A program made the position numbers and the translations under genes. A stretch of DNA of 64,000 nucleotides, taken from contig BSQZ01000015.1 in assembly GCA_033239005.1 (NCBI GenBank), positions 10,247,501 to 10,311,500 of the forward strand. Direction: 5' to 3'. The number at the start of each line of letters is the position of its first letter. The stretch's first letter is position 1. Positions 1 through 16,372 of the stretch are shown here, piece after piece. The DNA comes from Lamellibrachia satsuma. Lineage: Eukaryota > Annelida > Polychaeta > Sabellida > Siboglinidae. The notes under the pieces are model-generated. The model made no database searches. It was not told the DNA's origin and was given only the letters and a program-made list of their open reading frames with translations.

Positions 1-162
1 ACGTAAGTGCCACTGAGCATTCCAAGACTTGTGACGTAGGTTTCACTTCAGTGTCAACGTGAAGCTTTACGTAAGTGCCACTGAGCATTCCAAGACATGT
101 GACGTAGGTTTCACTTCAGTGTAAACGTGAAGCTTTACGTAAGTGCCACTGAGCATTCCAAA
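1..162. repeat. 68-bp tandem repeat, about 2.4 copies
   Basis: Copies start at 1, 69 and 137 with the motif ACGTAAGTGCCACTGAGC and are nearly identical. The array continues off the left edge, so its full length is unknown. No coding potential is seen. Confidence 0.9.
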
Positions 163-1031
163 ACCTTCGGATAGTTCTGGATATTGAGAGGCTATGTTGT
201 ATCAACCAGCATGCTACTAACAACATTGGCTATGTGTAGTAAACTAAGCTCATTGTCATATATTCTAGAAAACAGCCATGACTCCCCCAACGACATAGAT
301 ATGTGTAGGAAACAACGTATTTCCCGATTCGACATCAGCAGTCACCTTCACTAGAACTAGAAGTGGCTCGTTAGATCCATGCACGTATCTTCTTTGTGAC
401 GGCCCGGGGAATAAGGTTGGTACTTACTCGATCAAGTGTGTACTTATCAAATATACTGGCATCAGGTTCAGAATCAATGAATAATTAAACACACTGTCAT
501 TTGACGGTAACGGCACTTCGTGGATGTCGAATGTCGCCATGTAGGTCCTACGTTGTCAATGATGTCGTAGTCACTGCTAGAAGAAGCAACAGCAGCAAGT
601 TTGTTAATTTTGGGCCTGTTGGCTGGATGTTCTGCTTTTGTGGAGCCCTATTATACCGTTTTATTGAAGCTTTGCTGTATTGTTTCGATGATACATTACT
701 CTACTATGTCTGTGATCTGCCACATCGTGCCCAATTACTGTTCTTTCTACATGCATTGAGCATAACCAAGGCCCTGTCTGTTGTGTGGATACACATAACT
801 GCAATTGCTGCCGATGGTCTTATGCGTGGTTGTAGTTTTGGGCCTGATAGAGAATTATTTGGTGTGTTTTCTAACATCCATCTTCTTAACAAACTCTGAT
901 ATCATCAAAATGTTAGTTTCAGCAACGTTCAATTGTATACTGGGCTGGCAAACATTGCACATCAGGCATGAAAAAGTTCCACATCTTCGTCGCCAGAAAT
1001 GTGGTATCTACAGGTGCACTGATTCACCTTG
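163..1031. other. no recognisable gene
   Basis: Short open frames here have no domain, motif or codon pattern that I recognise. I read it as non-coding sequence between a minisatellite and the 3' end of a LINE. Confidence 0.5.
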
Positions 1032-1933
1032 TCACCTTGTGCCGTCGAGTCGTGTCCGACCCCTGGCGACAGCCGCGGTAGCTCCTCTCCATTCCACTCG
1101 CTCTCTGGCGTCCCGTCTCATAATGTTAATAGAGGGTCCCTTTACGTCTTTGATAGTGTCTAGCCATTTTGTTCTTGGTCTCCCTCGCCTTCTTTTCCCT
1201 CTCATTCCCCCAAGCATCACATCGTTCTCCATTCCACGTTCTTTTCTCACCACATGTCCAAAATAGCTTAATGCCGCCTTTATCACCCTTGATTCCAGTG
1301 TCCATTTTGGTTTGACGTTTTCGAGCACCCATACGTTTGTTTTTCTCTCCATCCATGACACTCTCATCACTCGTCTCCAGCACCACAGCTCAAATGCGTC
1401 AATTTTCTTCCGCTCGGTTTTTCTCATCGTCCAAGTCTCCGCTCCATACAATACAATTGGGAATACCAAGGCCTTCACCAGTTTCACTTTAGTCTGAAGC
1501 GTAATCCCTCTGTCTTTCCATACTGTTGTTAGTCCTCCCATTGCGGCTTTGCCCATTGCAATTCTTCTGCGTATCTCTTTGTCGCATCGTCCATCTTTGC
1601 TGATCAATGCTCCTAGAAATACAAAGTTCGTTACCACCTCCACGGTTTTTCCGTCCACTGACACCTCTCCAATATCTCCAGTAGTCATGACCTTCGTCTT
1701 TAAAACATTCAGATATAGGCCTGCTTTCTCGCTTGTTTTCCTTACTCTTTCCATGATTTCTGTCAGTTCCTCCTTTGTTCCTGCGATTAGAGTTGTGTCG
1801 TCTGCGTATCTCAGATTCGTTATCACCCTTCCTCCTATGCCGACCCCGCCCTCCCATTTGTCCAAGGCATCTCTCATTATATTCTCTGCGTATATGTTGA
1901 ATAGCAAAGGAGACAGGATGCAGCCCTGTCTCA
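1032..1933 (-). pseudogene. LINE reverse transcriptase, C-terminal half
   Basis: About 300 codons open on the minus strand. They begin at the RT motif RQGCILSPLLFN, contain the catalytic box YADD (LRYADDTTLI), then KTKVMT, FLGALISKDG and the late-ORF YGAETWTM, and finish with the basic segment GKRRRGRPRTKWLD typical of the end of LINE ORF2. The N-terminal half is at 4868-5417 and is separated by a hAT-like transposon inserted exactly between RQ and GC. The LINE copied its RNA by target-primed reverse transcription. This copy is dead: it is interrupted, 5' truncated and has a nonsense codon in the other half. I did not assign a clade. Confidence 0.85.
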
Positions 1934-4867
1934 GGGGTCTCCCTAGAAAAAATAGGCATGGGTCAATTGGCCCATACAAGCAAAATTGTATGGGTCATTT
2001 CAATGATGATTGGGTCAATATAGTTTTGGCCGGAGATCTGTTTTACATTACAAATGCGACGGATCACGTATGTCAAGAGAACAACTTATGTTGTACATAC
2101 AAAATTGGTATGACGTTAAAGCAATGATTTAAAGTGAAACTATTCTGGAATCCTCCACAAGCCCCGTGTAAAGAAAGGCTGTTTTCAAAAAGCTTTACAC
2201 AAGCAGTTAATATTACTGCTAAAAAAATTGTATGTTGTATGTTGATGTATGTGTATAGAAGGAAGTATTTCATTGTCAGAAGACATGCACAAGGCACAAC
2301 AGTATGTGTACTGTATCTGCAGCATCAGAATGTACATACTGACTGTGACAATCTGGATTAACATATATATGACAATCAAATCACAAGAAGAACATCTTAG
2401 ACAAAACAGGTTTTTTATTTTGACTGGTGTCAAAACAATCTGGAAGTATACAATCAATATGAGATGCAAATTATCCAGAATTATAATTAATTGCACACAT
2501 ATCAAATATTTTGTTAAAAACATCGCATCACTAACTGGACATTATTCATTAGTGATTACTATCCCTCCTGATAATTTATAATAATTATTAATATACCCAC
2601 ATTAATTATTGCTGCTATACATAACAGAATGCTAAATAAATAATAAAATAAACGTGTCACAACTGTGCCAAGTAAAATAAATTAATTAATATCTAGCGGT
2701 AGTCTTTCACACAAATACAATCATAACTAACAGCATATTTATATCCTAACATATATAAATATAGTGCTAATACTTCACCTGATAGCTATACATCGGCCAG
2801 ATAATAAATTACAATTTATATAATTATAGCTTTACTTACTAGAACTTGGGCAGGGCCACTTACATGGATGCTATGTAACACTCAGCCCTAATACTTGACA
2901 CCAACTGAGGTACTTGTGTCAGTGATAAATTGGAGGAAAACAACTAAGATTGTTTTTATCCAAAGTTTGCAAGATAGTACTTTCTGTACCCTTCACATAA
3001 CAAGTAACAATAATTACAGAACTCAAGACACTAGCACAACCCAATGATTGGTCATATCCACTGGGTAATTAGGGAATAAAACATACCAACACAATAAAGC
3101 TGGTGAAACAAACATGTTACTTGATTGAGCAAGACAACTGTTCTGGTCCAGCTGAACCCACAGAAGCTAAAATTATGTCAAGTCAGGATGACACTCCCTG
3201 CAGACAAAATTACTGGAAATCACTTCTATTTTGTCTTAGATCATCATCCTTTACATTGGGCACTGTGGAATGACCCATCACTTTAGTTAGCAAAGATTTT
3301 GCGGTGGCAATGTTCGTGCCATGTTTTCAATTTTGAAATCAAACTCCTCCAACCTCCCACCTTCTAAGTGCACTCGCATCAACTGGTCACAGTGCTCAAT
3401 ACTGAGCCTACTTCGCAGTGATGTCAGAGTGCGATTCTGCACACTGAATGTACGTTCACAATCGCACGAGTGGACCGAGTGAGTGACAGCTAGGTAGGCC
3501 AACTTGATCAGATTTGGGAATTCCTCTGCATGGAACCGTGCCAGAATCTGCCAGAGGTCAGCTAATTTGCCAATGGTATACTTGAGAGTGGTGACAGTTG
3601 TTTGCCACTCCTCAAGCATCGCTTCAACACTGGCATGGATGTAGGGAGCGGACCGGTACACCTCATCCGGTGTACTTCCCGACGAAGTCACTTGCTCCAG
3701 TCCCTGTCTACTTCCAGTTGTCTGCTCTGGTGTAGTCATTTGTCCCGGTGTTAGAGTCTGTAAAAACCATTGAATACATATAATTGAATAAGTAAAATTA
3801 ATTAATCATAATTTGCAATGATCCAAAACAGTTGCACTAGGTGATGACATGTAAAGTTGGTTTATTAACAAGGTGATATTGAACTGACAATAGCAAATTA
3901 TTACAGAATAGCTCTATGTACAGCAATTTGCACACACAATTATACACGGAATAACAGACATGCAACCAGCACAACATAACCCTTGCTTATATACGTTTTT
4001 TGGCTGTTAAATTTGGCTTTATTTATCACACAATACACTTTGTGACTTAGTCCAAATTCCGCGTATTGACAACTAGCATAATTATAGGCAATACAGCCCC
4101 CACTGTGGCATTAGCACGTCCCATGATGACGATAAGCGTATTGTGACACAAATCCAAATTGTTTAAATATTCGGATGTTGAACGACAGTTATTATGAGGT
4201 ATTTCCTAAATTAATGTATGATAAATATTGCATGTCAACGCAATTAAGATAATACGGACGCTACGGTTGTCATGGGAGATATTACGTCATGTGCAAGTTA
4301 CGATTTATGCCAATCACGAATTACTTGTATCACAAAACGACATGTTCTAAGGCACCGTATAATGAATATATACTTACATTTTGACGGAAAAAATTTCGGA
4401 TGTCCGGCTGTTAAGTTTTCTTTTCTTTTTGGGCAGCATGTTGAATTTCGGCGAACGTGTGACAATGTCGCGTATACGAAACGCCGCGTAAGCATTGTGT
4501 TTATTCGGACTCCGCTATGTGGCGCCACTGTTTGTTGCTTCTACTGTCAAGGCGAAGTCACGTAGTCGTGGTAAGAGCGACGCAAGAACGTAGGACTACC
4601 GTATAAAATAACCGCATCAATGATACGAGTGGTTATATTAGCAATAAAAGACTATACTAAATTAGTATATCCTTTATATGTTTACTGGTTATGAGGACTT
4701 TTCAACCGACGTACAATAGCAAAGTGGTGTTATCAAAGTGACAACATGATACGGGCCCAACTATAGGCAAGCCCGCGCGCCAATTGTCCCAAGCGTTAAG
4801 ACGGATGCGCGTCATTCTACAGGGGAACGCGCCATTGGCGCATGGCGCGTCCCAAAAGAGACCCCTG
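1932..4867 (-). mobile_element. hAT-like DNA transposon inserted in a LINE
   Basis: The ends form a 10-bp perfect inverted repeat, CAGGGGTCTC at 1932-1941 and its complement at 4858-4867. CAGGG-type ends are usual for hAT elements. The flanks share CTGTCTCA (1926-1933 and 4868-4875). Removing the insert and one copy restores the RT reading frame across the break, so this is the 6-8 bp target duplication; the CA overlaps the terminal repeat, which makes the exact length ambiguous. Both subterminal regions carry palindromes (around GGGTCAATTGGCCC on the left, GGCGCATGGCGCG on the right). A hAT dimerisation-domain fragment lies inside at 3287-3739. The rest of the 2.9 kb is AT-rich and not recognisably coding. 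Confidence 0.85.
3287..3739 (-). pseudogene. hAT transposase C-terminal (hATC dimerisation) fragment
   Basis: A 150-codon open frame. Its second half fits the hAT C-terminal dimerisation domain: FPNLIKLAYLAVTHSVHS, then CDCERTFSVQNRTLTSLRS and RLSIEHCDQLMRVHL, matching the family pattern of a hydrophobic helix, ERxFS and RxRL. The upstream catalytic region (RNase H-like fold with DDE) is not recognisable nearby, so it is a remnant or a last exon. It lies inside the element bounded by CAGGGGTCTC ends, which supports the assignment. Function if intact: cut-and-paste transposition. Confidence 0.8.
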
Positions 4868-5417
4868 CTGTCTCACACCTTTCCCGATATCGAACTGTTC
4901 CGTCTCTCCGAACTCTGTTCTGACTGTCGCTTTCTGGTTTGCATACAGGTTTCTCAGTAGCACTACTAAATGTATAGGTACCCCCATATCCTTCAGGATG
5001 ATCCACATTCTCTCATGGTCTACACAGTCGAAAGCCTTCTTGTAGTTTATGAAGCACATATACAGGTCTCGCTGATGTTCTCTGGCTCTTTCCATCATCC
5101 ATCTCAGATTTGCAATGTGGTCCCTCGTTCCTCTTCCTCTTCTGAAACCAGCTTGCTCGATCGGAAGTTCTGGTATCAGGAACACCTCCAACCTTTTCTG
5201 TAGTACTCGCAAGAGTACCTTGCTTGCGTGCGAGATCAAGGCAATTGTGCGATAATTTTCACATTCCTTCTTGTCTCCTTTCTTGTAGATCGGGACAAAC
5301 ACTGATTTTTTCCAATCTGATGGTCATTCCTTCTTCTTCCATACACAGTTGCACATGTTGGTCAAGACTTTTACCGCTTCCTCTCCTCCTGCTTTTAGTA
5401 GTTCTATCGGGATGTCT
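4868..5417 (-). pseudogene. LINE reverse transcriptase, N-terminal half
   Basis: On the minus strand this encodes IELLKAGGEEAVKVLTNMC, a nonsense TGA where the family has Trp (before PSDWKKSVFVPIYKKGDK), ECENYRTIALISHASK, EQAGFRRGRGTRDHI, and YKKAFDCVDHERMW, ending at KGVRQ. These are RT blocks 1 to 4. The next block (GCILSP) is at 1933, on the other side of the hAT-like insert. Coding similarity stops abruptly near 5417, which I take as the 5' truncation point of this LINE copy. Confidence 0.85.
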
Positions 5418-5659
5418 TAAACTTAAACTGATTGAATATATCATCAAGACCACTTATCTCTGTAGACAACTATCACGTGATGGTTATCTAAACGATTTCA
5501 CAAAATCTAACTTTTTTGTAGAAATATGAAATAAGTTTCACAACGTTATTGCTCTAATGATGCTTTCTACTTAGGTGCGGCTAATTGAGAGTGTGTAGGG
5601 TTAATGTACTATTCATTGTTGGATTTTAATTAATGTGATGTAAGCAGCTATATATGAAT
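5418..5659. other. no recognisable gene
   Basis: AT-rich sequence between the truncated LINE and a minisatellite. Nothing recognisable is seen. Confidence 0.4.
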
Positions 5660-6560
5660 GTTTGCGTGAAGAGGTAAAGGTGGTTAACGTGAAGGAACTG
5701 AGGAATGAAGGTGGTTATGTGAAAGGGCGAGGTTAAGGCGGTTAGGTGAAAGGACTGAGGGGTGAAGGTGGTTATGTGAAAAAGTGAAGATGTGGTTAAG
5801 TGAAAGGACTGAAGGGTGAAGGTAATTACGTGAAGCGACTGAGGAGTGAAAGTGGTTAGGTGAATGAACTGAGGGTGATTGTGGTTAGGTGAAAGAATTG
5901 AGGGCTGAAGGAGGTTCAGTGACAGGAAAGAGGGGTGAAGGTGGTTAGGTGAAAGGAATAAAGGTGAAGGCGGATAGGTGAATGGACTGAGAGGAGAAAG
6001 TGGTTAGGTGCACAAAACTGTGGGGTGAAGGTGGTTAGGTGAAAGGACTGAGGGGTGAAGGTGGTTAGGTGAAAGGGGTGAAGGTGGTTAGGTGAAATGA
6101 AAAAAGGTGAAGATGGCTATGTGATAGGACTGAAGGTGAAGTTGGTTTGTAAAAAAAAAAACTCAGGGTGAAGGTGGTTATGTGAACAAAACTGGGGGGT
6201 GAAGGTGGTTAGGTGAAAGGACTGAGGGGTGAAGGTAGTTGTGGTTAGGTGAGTAGACTGATTGGTAAAGATGGTTAGGTGAAAGGACAGAGGTGTGACG
6301 GTGGCTAGGTGTAAGGATTGAAAGGTAAAGGTGGTTAGGTGAAATGGGTGAAGGTAATTAGGTGAAATGATTGAGAGGTGAAGGTGGTTAGGTGAAAGGA
6401 TTGAGGGGTGAAGGTTGTTTTGTCAACATAACTGAGGGGTGAAGGTGATTAGGTGAAAGGACTGAAAGGTGAAGGTCCTTAGGTGAATGGACTAAGGGGT
6501 GAAGGTGGTTCGTTGAATGGATTAAGTTGTGAGGGTGATCAATATGAAGGAACTGAGGCA
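5660..6560. repeat. degenerate minisatellite, about 30-bp unit
   Basis: Roughly 28 diverged copies of GGTGAAGGTGGTTAGGTGAA followed by AGGACTGAGG, with copy lengths of about 22-35 bp. It is G-rich and T/C-poor on the plus strand, and stop codons interrupt all frames. Confidence 0.9.
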
Positions 6561-7559
6561 TGAGGGTGTTGTGTTAGCATATCACTAACATAGAGCCAAC
6601 ATTGTTTTTCAGATACAGTTGGTACATACTTAACATTCAGCAAGCCATATTCTGTCACACAATAGGTAAAATCGACCTGTTCACCTACAATACATAAAGT
6701 TCATAATGTCTTTGTTAACACAAATAATCCATCATATATACAGTTAGTTTGTTTCACCAGTAAATTGTTTTCAGGAACTACGATTACACATTTTTGGCTT
6801 AATCATATCTTAGTGATACATTCCTCAATATTGTATTACTCCACCAGAAATATAAATGTTTATTTCCGTAATATGTTTGTTATAAAATATTTATTTTTCA
6901 TAAAGTAATTAGCTTTCCTTTGACTAATGCTGCAATACTTTAAAGTAAAAATGGCAAATTATGCCTAAGACATTTCTTTGTAATTTCGTGTTTAGCTCTA
7001 TATGTATATATTTCGTTTTTCATTCGCGTATCATAATTATACATGTCATAGTTAAAAACCTATCAAACGAACAATTAGTTTATGTATATTTGTTTATAAT
7101 GTGTAATGATACATGTAGTGAAGACCTTAGGAGTTCTCTGTACTGATGTACTCATGACACTAAGTGATGGTCGCATAAGTTCGCAAAGTCCAAACAAACG
7201 TAAAGCTTTACGTATTGGTGGGTGATGGTTGGATCAACCCGTGATTTTTGGAATTAATGAATCCAAGCAGCAGTGGCGCCACCACATGCGCAATACTTTA
7301 CGTTTTTTGGACCATCCATAAGCAACACACTCCGGCATATCAATTAACGCTATTGGCTAGATATTGGCAACTAGAAGACCCAAACGATCACAAAGAACTC
7401 CTGCTCAATGTAATGCTTCATCACGCTTACACACACACCCCTATCCATATAATATATTGAATTTTTGTATTCCTTCCACGCACGAACGAATGCAACCATG
7501 CATGCACGAACACACACGCACACACACATACTAGGGCACAAATTGGCATGTATATAATA
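6561..7559. other. AT-rich non-coding stretch
   Basis: No domain-bearing open frame, RNA gene or clear element end was seen. It ends with short CA and AT runs just before the Ginger-like element. Confidence 0.4.
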
Positions 7560-7839
7560 TATATGTTACAGTCAATCTGCATAAACAGTCATTTCGCGTA
7601 ATGACTGACATGTTTAGGCATTATGCGAAATGAACATTTCAGTCATTACGCGAAATGACTGCAATTAATGCACTGTTATTACACAGTTTAACTGGTGACC
7701 ATTTCAGTCATACTGTGTAATAACAATTGGTGTACTTTTGTCTTTATATATTGTTCCAATGTTAACTGTGTATTAATGTCAGCTTTCATAATTCTTCAGA
7801 CATTCACATTACTCAAGTAAATAAACAAAATGAATAAAT

Positions 7840-10240
<2,401 letters not shown>

Positions 10241-10242
10241 TA

Positions 10243-10341
10243 TCCCTCTGTGGGTACAATCCCTCTGTGGGTACAATACTCTCCCCCTGACAGTTTGATT
10301 GGCAGCTATCTTACTGACAGTTTGATTGGCAGCTATCTTAC
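10243..10341. repeat. two short tandem duplications
   Basis: A 17-bp unit (CCCTCTGTGGGTACAAT) occurs twice at 10243-10276. A 27-bp unit beginning GACAGTTTGATTGGCAG occurs twice at about 10288-10341. They lie at the 3' edge of the CR1-like LINE. Confidence 0.8.
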
Positions 10342-10441
10342 TGGTGTTCTCTTGTTTGATGGACAGATAATGGTTAACCCAACCATTCTCCAACTGGGAA
10401 TGCTAATTGCCTAACAATGGTGACTGTCTCAACTGGCTATT

Positions 10442-12072
10442 GTGTCTATGAAAAGAACCAAATCAGTAGGTCTTAATCACTTGCCTCTTGGCATAGCTAA
10501 CACAATGGCACAGGATAATTACAAAGAACAATTTAAGGAAGAACTCTATAAAAGGTCTCAAATATGTCAAAAACATCTAATTCCCAAAGTGGAATATTTC
10601 AATACTATAGAACAACTCAAACTTGTGGCAACTGATGAATCTTCGAAGACACGCCATGGATACTACAAAACTCAGCAAGTACCAAATTTTTATTTGTAGT
10701 TTCTTATGCTGAACATTGTTTCTTGATTTTAAGTGTGAGAAATTTACCATTTCACAATTGGGGGGTAGATAGTAGTCCATTTAATCAATGCAAATATTCC
10801 AACCTATAATAAATGAGGTATGGGTGGAAATATAACATGTAATTATGCAGTAATGACACCATACCATAATTATGTCACAGAAATTATTCTACAGCCCCAG
10901 GCCACACAGGTGAAAACCAGCCACATGCACTTTTGGTGGCTTGCATAACATGATGTGGTTTCATTTTGATTTGGTAATGGTGAAATATCACACCTTCATT
11001 CATTGATCTGCACATTGAAGCCAGAGGTAATTCCCTTCATAGATTTTCTCACTCAGAAGCCCCGAGTTAATATCTACCACAGTTGTATTGGATACCAATT
11101 CAAGCCTTAATCCTTTCTCTGTCAAAATTTCTTTTGTTTATGTAAGACAGGAAGTCCACAATGAAAGGGTCTTCCTTCAGTTAGTCATCAATTACACGAC
11201 TGAGCACAAATGAAAACTGTCAATGCTGTCTCACAAAAGTCAAAGTCCTTTCATGATTTGTCACATTAAGCTATACAGACAAATTAATTTAAAAGGGAAA
11301 GTAACAAAAGACACGTTGATAAACATCATTATTATGAGTATATTACAATATATTACAATATATATTTTCTTCTCACCATATTGGTTTAGGTAGTTTATAA
11401 TTAAAATTGGATAATAGTTAAAATTTGCGATTATGTATCAAATTCGTCAATGCATTGACATCGAGAAGTTGATAAAGAAACGAAGAACAGAACAAGAAGA
11501 GGCAATATATCATGTGTGCATTGAGGACACCTATGACGTCATCCTTATTGACATGCAATCATCCCCCAGTCACATTTCAAGTGGATCATTATTTATCAGT
11601 GCCATCTCACAAAGTTCTGTATCATACAGACTCTAACCTTGAAGTATGCAGCAGAAGTGGCTATCCAGCTGTTGGATATATTTCTCCTGTTCGGAGCTCC
11701 TGCAATACCCAGTTCCCATCCCCATGGTGGATAGAGGAAGGGGGATCTACATAATATCCTGGGGGTCATCACTGACCGAGGCGACAACAACTTATACACC
11801 ACTGCTGTGAAGACTGGGATCCTGATAAATATTCACGCAGCCAATTCGACTTATGCCCACAACGCCTTCTATCCCAGTCAGACACCAACCAAGACCAACA
11901 GATATCTCTCCTCCATGCATTAAAAACTTCAGCAACTCGTGGACAAAGTTTTGTCAGATGTGACTGTTGCAGTCTTCTTTAAAAATGTACTAGCAACAGG
12001 TGCAAGTGCTACAAAGCAAAACGAATGTGTAACAGCCGGTGTCACAACAGTCTGAGTTGTCCGAACAAGTGA
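10442..12072 (+). pseudogene. KRBA2-type (Ginger-related) integrase relic
   Basis: Three collinear pieces match the layout of KRBA2-like integrase proteins. At 10442-10680 is an N-terminal helical part (YKEQFKEELYKRSQIC, LIPKVEYFNTIEQLK). At 11433-11760 is DIEKLIKKRRTEQEEAIYH and VCIEDTYDVI, then in another frame WIIIYQCHLTKFCIIQTL and AAEVAIQLLDIFLLFGAP, part of an rve-type integrase core. At 11995-12072 is a Cys-rich tail, CKCYKAKRMCNSRCHNSLSC, followed by PNK and a stop. About 750 bp (10700-11430) separates the first two pieces, either an intron or an insertion. Frameshifts make it non-functional. It would be the transposase of the surrounding element. Family recognition is from memory of conserved motifs. 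Confidence 0.65.
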
Positions 12073-12379
12073 GAACAAACCATATGACATGCTAATAACT
12101 AATCATCAAGTTATTAGTAAAGTAAATTCTCCTTTTAAGACCAGGCATGATTTGATTTGTCGTCTTTTATAAATATCCTCTGGGTAAAGTGTATGATTTC
12201 TCTCAGTGGCAAGTATACCTACTAGTATGCTTCACATGTCTTTCATGATAACTAATGAGTATAATAATTATTTAGTAATATTTATTGAATACAATATTAG
12301 CTTTCACCAATACTGTGATGTAAAATACTATGAATTTAACATTCTTGGCTCAAGAACAAATACCCCGGGGTATATGCTC

Positions 12380-12790
12380 TCATCCATATCCATACATATA
12401 ATTATGAGAATATGGCATATTGTTTAATTTGTTTGACAAATATTGTGGAAATGTAACGCATTGATATAATTTCCAATGATACAGTAGACTGTTGCAAGTT
12501 GTAGAATCATAATAAGTTATATGTTGTTCAATAAGACAGTGTTGTTGTGTCTTAAGTATGTACGTAACATTTTCAACAGTTAGTTTAAGATGCACAATAG
12601 AAGACAAATTGTAATTGATACTTCACAGTGTTTGCTCTGGGTATAATGGCACAAAGCGCACCTAGGGATATTGCACCTCGTAATAAAAGCATTAATTTGA
12701 TGATAAGTGGTTTCGATCATGTGGCGTAACTTCAATTCCTTGTGTTTTACATGATCCAAAGTGAACCCGAACAATAATTTTAAATCATAA
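12380..12790. repeat. Ginger-like right arm, shared with 61085-61500
   Basis: About 400 bp, from CATACATATAATTATGAG onward, is nearly identical to 61085-61500. In both places it is followed by the same palindrome-rich terminal segment ending in GACTGTAACA. This marks it as an internal 3' arm of one transposon family. Confidence 0.9.
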
Positions 12791-12978
12791 TTTTATTACA
12801 ATAAAAAAAAAATATTTTTGAGTGTAAGAAATAGATAGCTGCTAGGTGAAAATTTTTGAAAATATCTGGATAGGTAGACTAGGTAGTCTTTTCGAGTAAT
12901 GACTGAAATTTTCAGTCATTTCGCGAAACGCCTGTGTGAAACAGTCATTTCGCATAATGCCTAAACATGACTGTAACA

Positions 12979-13140
12979 TATACACTATGTACCAACATTG
13001 TTGGTATTTTGCATGACCGTTTGGCAATGACTATTTTGGAACAACCATTTCAGAGCACAAAATGTAAATTTGTTTTATATACGTGACATCATAAAGTAAT
13101 GTTTTTATTTGTGTGTTCTACAGATTTACATCGAAATGCT
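12979..13140. other. short non-coding stretch
   Basis: Begins with the right TATA target copy of the Ginger-like element. Nothing else is recognised. Confidence 0.4.
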
Positions 13141-14400
<1,260 letters not shown>

Positions 14401-14461
14401 CTGTGCATGGCAGCAATATTATGTCTACTGCACGTTGTGTTATACGTTTTGACAACAGGTG

Positions 14462-15016
14462 ATTAGCTTCTTTGCGCCCACATCCACGTCCTCGACTACG
14501 TCCAAATCCACGTCCTCGACTACGTCCACATCCACGTCCTCGACTACGTCCAAATCCACGTCCTCGACTACGTCCACATCCACGTCCTCGACTACGTCCA
14601 CATCCTCGTCCTCGACTACGTCCACACCCACGTCCTCGACTACGTCCAAATCCACGTCCTCGACTACGTCCACATCCACGTCCTCGACTACGTCCACATC
14701 CACGTTCTCGACTACGTCCACATCCACGTCCTCGACTACGTCCACATCCACGTCCTCGACTACGTCCACATCCACGTCCTCGACTACGTCCACATCCACG
14801 TCCTCGACTGCGTCCACATCCTCATCCTCGACTACGTCCACATCCACGTCCTCGACTACGTCCAAATCTACGTCCTCGACTACGTCCACATCCACGTCCT
14901 CGACTACGTCCACATCCACGTCCTCGACTACGTCCACACCCACGTCCTCGACTACGTCCACATCCACGTCCTCGACTACGTCCACATCCACGTCAACGAC
15001 TACGTCCACATCCACG
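14462..15016. repeat. 24-bp minisatellite, about 23 copies
   Basis: The unit CCACATCCACGTCCTCGACT plus ACGT has a length divisible by 3 and lacks stops, so frames on both strands stay open (minus: Val-Asp/Glu-Asp repeats; plus: Ser-Thr or Arg-Pro repeats). No flanking coding sequence or splice site supports translation. It is CG-rich against an AT-rich background. Confidence 0.9.
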
Positions 15017-15029
15017 TGTCTGTGACGTT

Positions 15030-16009
15030 TAGTTGTTGTATTCACCCACCCATCTTGATTTCCTAGAAATGTATTGGTGTTGGTATCATGGCACAGCACT
15101 TATGACATGAACTGTCCCTTGTATAGTGGGAGGGTCCTTTCGCTATGATCTGTGTCTTCCCCTCGGTACTATTACCACGCATCCATTTGGACCTTTGCAA
15201 TGAGAACGTCATTCTAATATAACATTACGCAGTTAAAGTATTTTCATCCTAAACAATCATCATGTAGTTTTTTACAAATGGATGCAATGTAACATTGTTT
15301 TTTTTACATCTGGGCAGACTAAATGTCTTTAATGTTGCTTGACAGAATGTTTTCTACAAAGTTCATTTGCACTGTACATGTCCTCATTAAGGTTGCCATT
15401 GACCTCTTGTATCAAAGCGTACTGAGTTCTTTGCGTCCGACAAATACTTTTCCAAGGAATATATTCTTTGGAAACATTTAATTCAATTCTTCAGCGGGTA
15501 CCTCCTGTGACACTAACATAATCTTGACAGATCTTGTATTTCCTGCAGTAGCTTCTGAATATCCTTCTTCTGATGCGTCTTAGCGAAGTGGTTAGAATGT
15601 ATATTTAGCTTTGCAACATTAAAACTTGCTACCCAGTGTAACAATAATCACCATACCTTGGTACCGAGCGTAACAACCATCTGAAAATATTTTAGAGCAA
15701 AGTTGAGGTGTTCTATAGAAGCTTGGTATCGGGCGCAACAATAAAAATTACTGAATAATAGCTTTCTGAAATACAAAATATTTTTTGGAAAGCTTATTTT
15801 GGCGTTTTTTGACATTTTAAATGGACATGGACTCTTCACCGTGAAAGAACAAAGCCAATGGTATGTAATAATAATATTTCAGATAAAGAAAATAAGCAAT
15901 AAGGAGGGGAAAGTTCAAAACGAACTGTCAGACATTTTTGGGGTGGCCCTTAAAGCGTTGCGTCTTAAAGCACGCTTTTTCGAACACGCGGAGTATTTAG
16001 GTCGAATTT
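15030..16009. other. no recognisable gene
   Basis: Mostly AT-rich. The frame at 15880-16009 follows an AG and looks mildly coding (NKEGKVQNELSDIFGVALKA), but I recognise no family and see no donor. It could be a chance frame. Confidence 0.35.
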
Positions 16010-16372
16010 AGCGTAGGAATCAGAATGTGTACAGTCCTCGACTCTTGGCTACACTGAATGTCACGTTGTGAGTTAGCGTAGGAATCAGAATGTGTACAGT
16101 CCTCGACTCTTGTCTACACTGAATGTCACGTTGTGAGTTAGCGTAGGAATCAGAATGTGTACAGTCCTCGACTCTTGTCTACACTGAATGTCACGTTGTG
16201 AGTTAGCGTAGGAATCAGAATGTGTACAGTCATCTACTCTTGTCTACACTGAATGTCACGTTGTGAGTTAGCGTAGGAATCAGAATGTGTGCAGTCCTCG
16301 ACTCTTGTCTACACTGAATGTCACGTTGTGAGTTAGCATAGGAATCAGAATGTGTACAGTCCTCGACTTTCT
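16010..16372. repeat. 65-bp minisatellite derived from LINE RT sequence
   Basis: Five to six near-identical 65-bp units (GTTAGCGTAGGAATCAGAAT start). On the minus strand the unit reads VEDCTHSDSYANSQ, which matches the RT segment adjoining it at 16350-16505, where the family has a YLGS motif. The array appears to be an amplified piece of the LINE. Confidence 0.85.

Noticed and set aside
501..899. 132-codon plus-strand frame
   Set aside because: No domain, no codon-use signal and overlapping open frames on both strands; likely chance.
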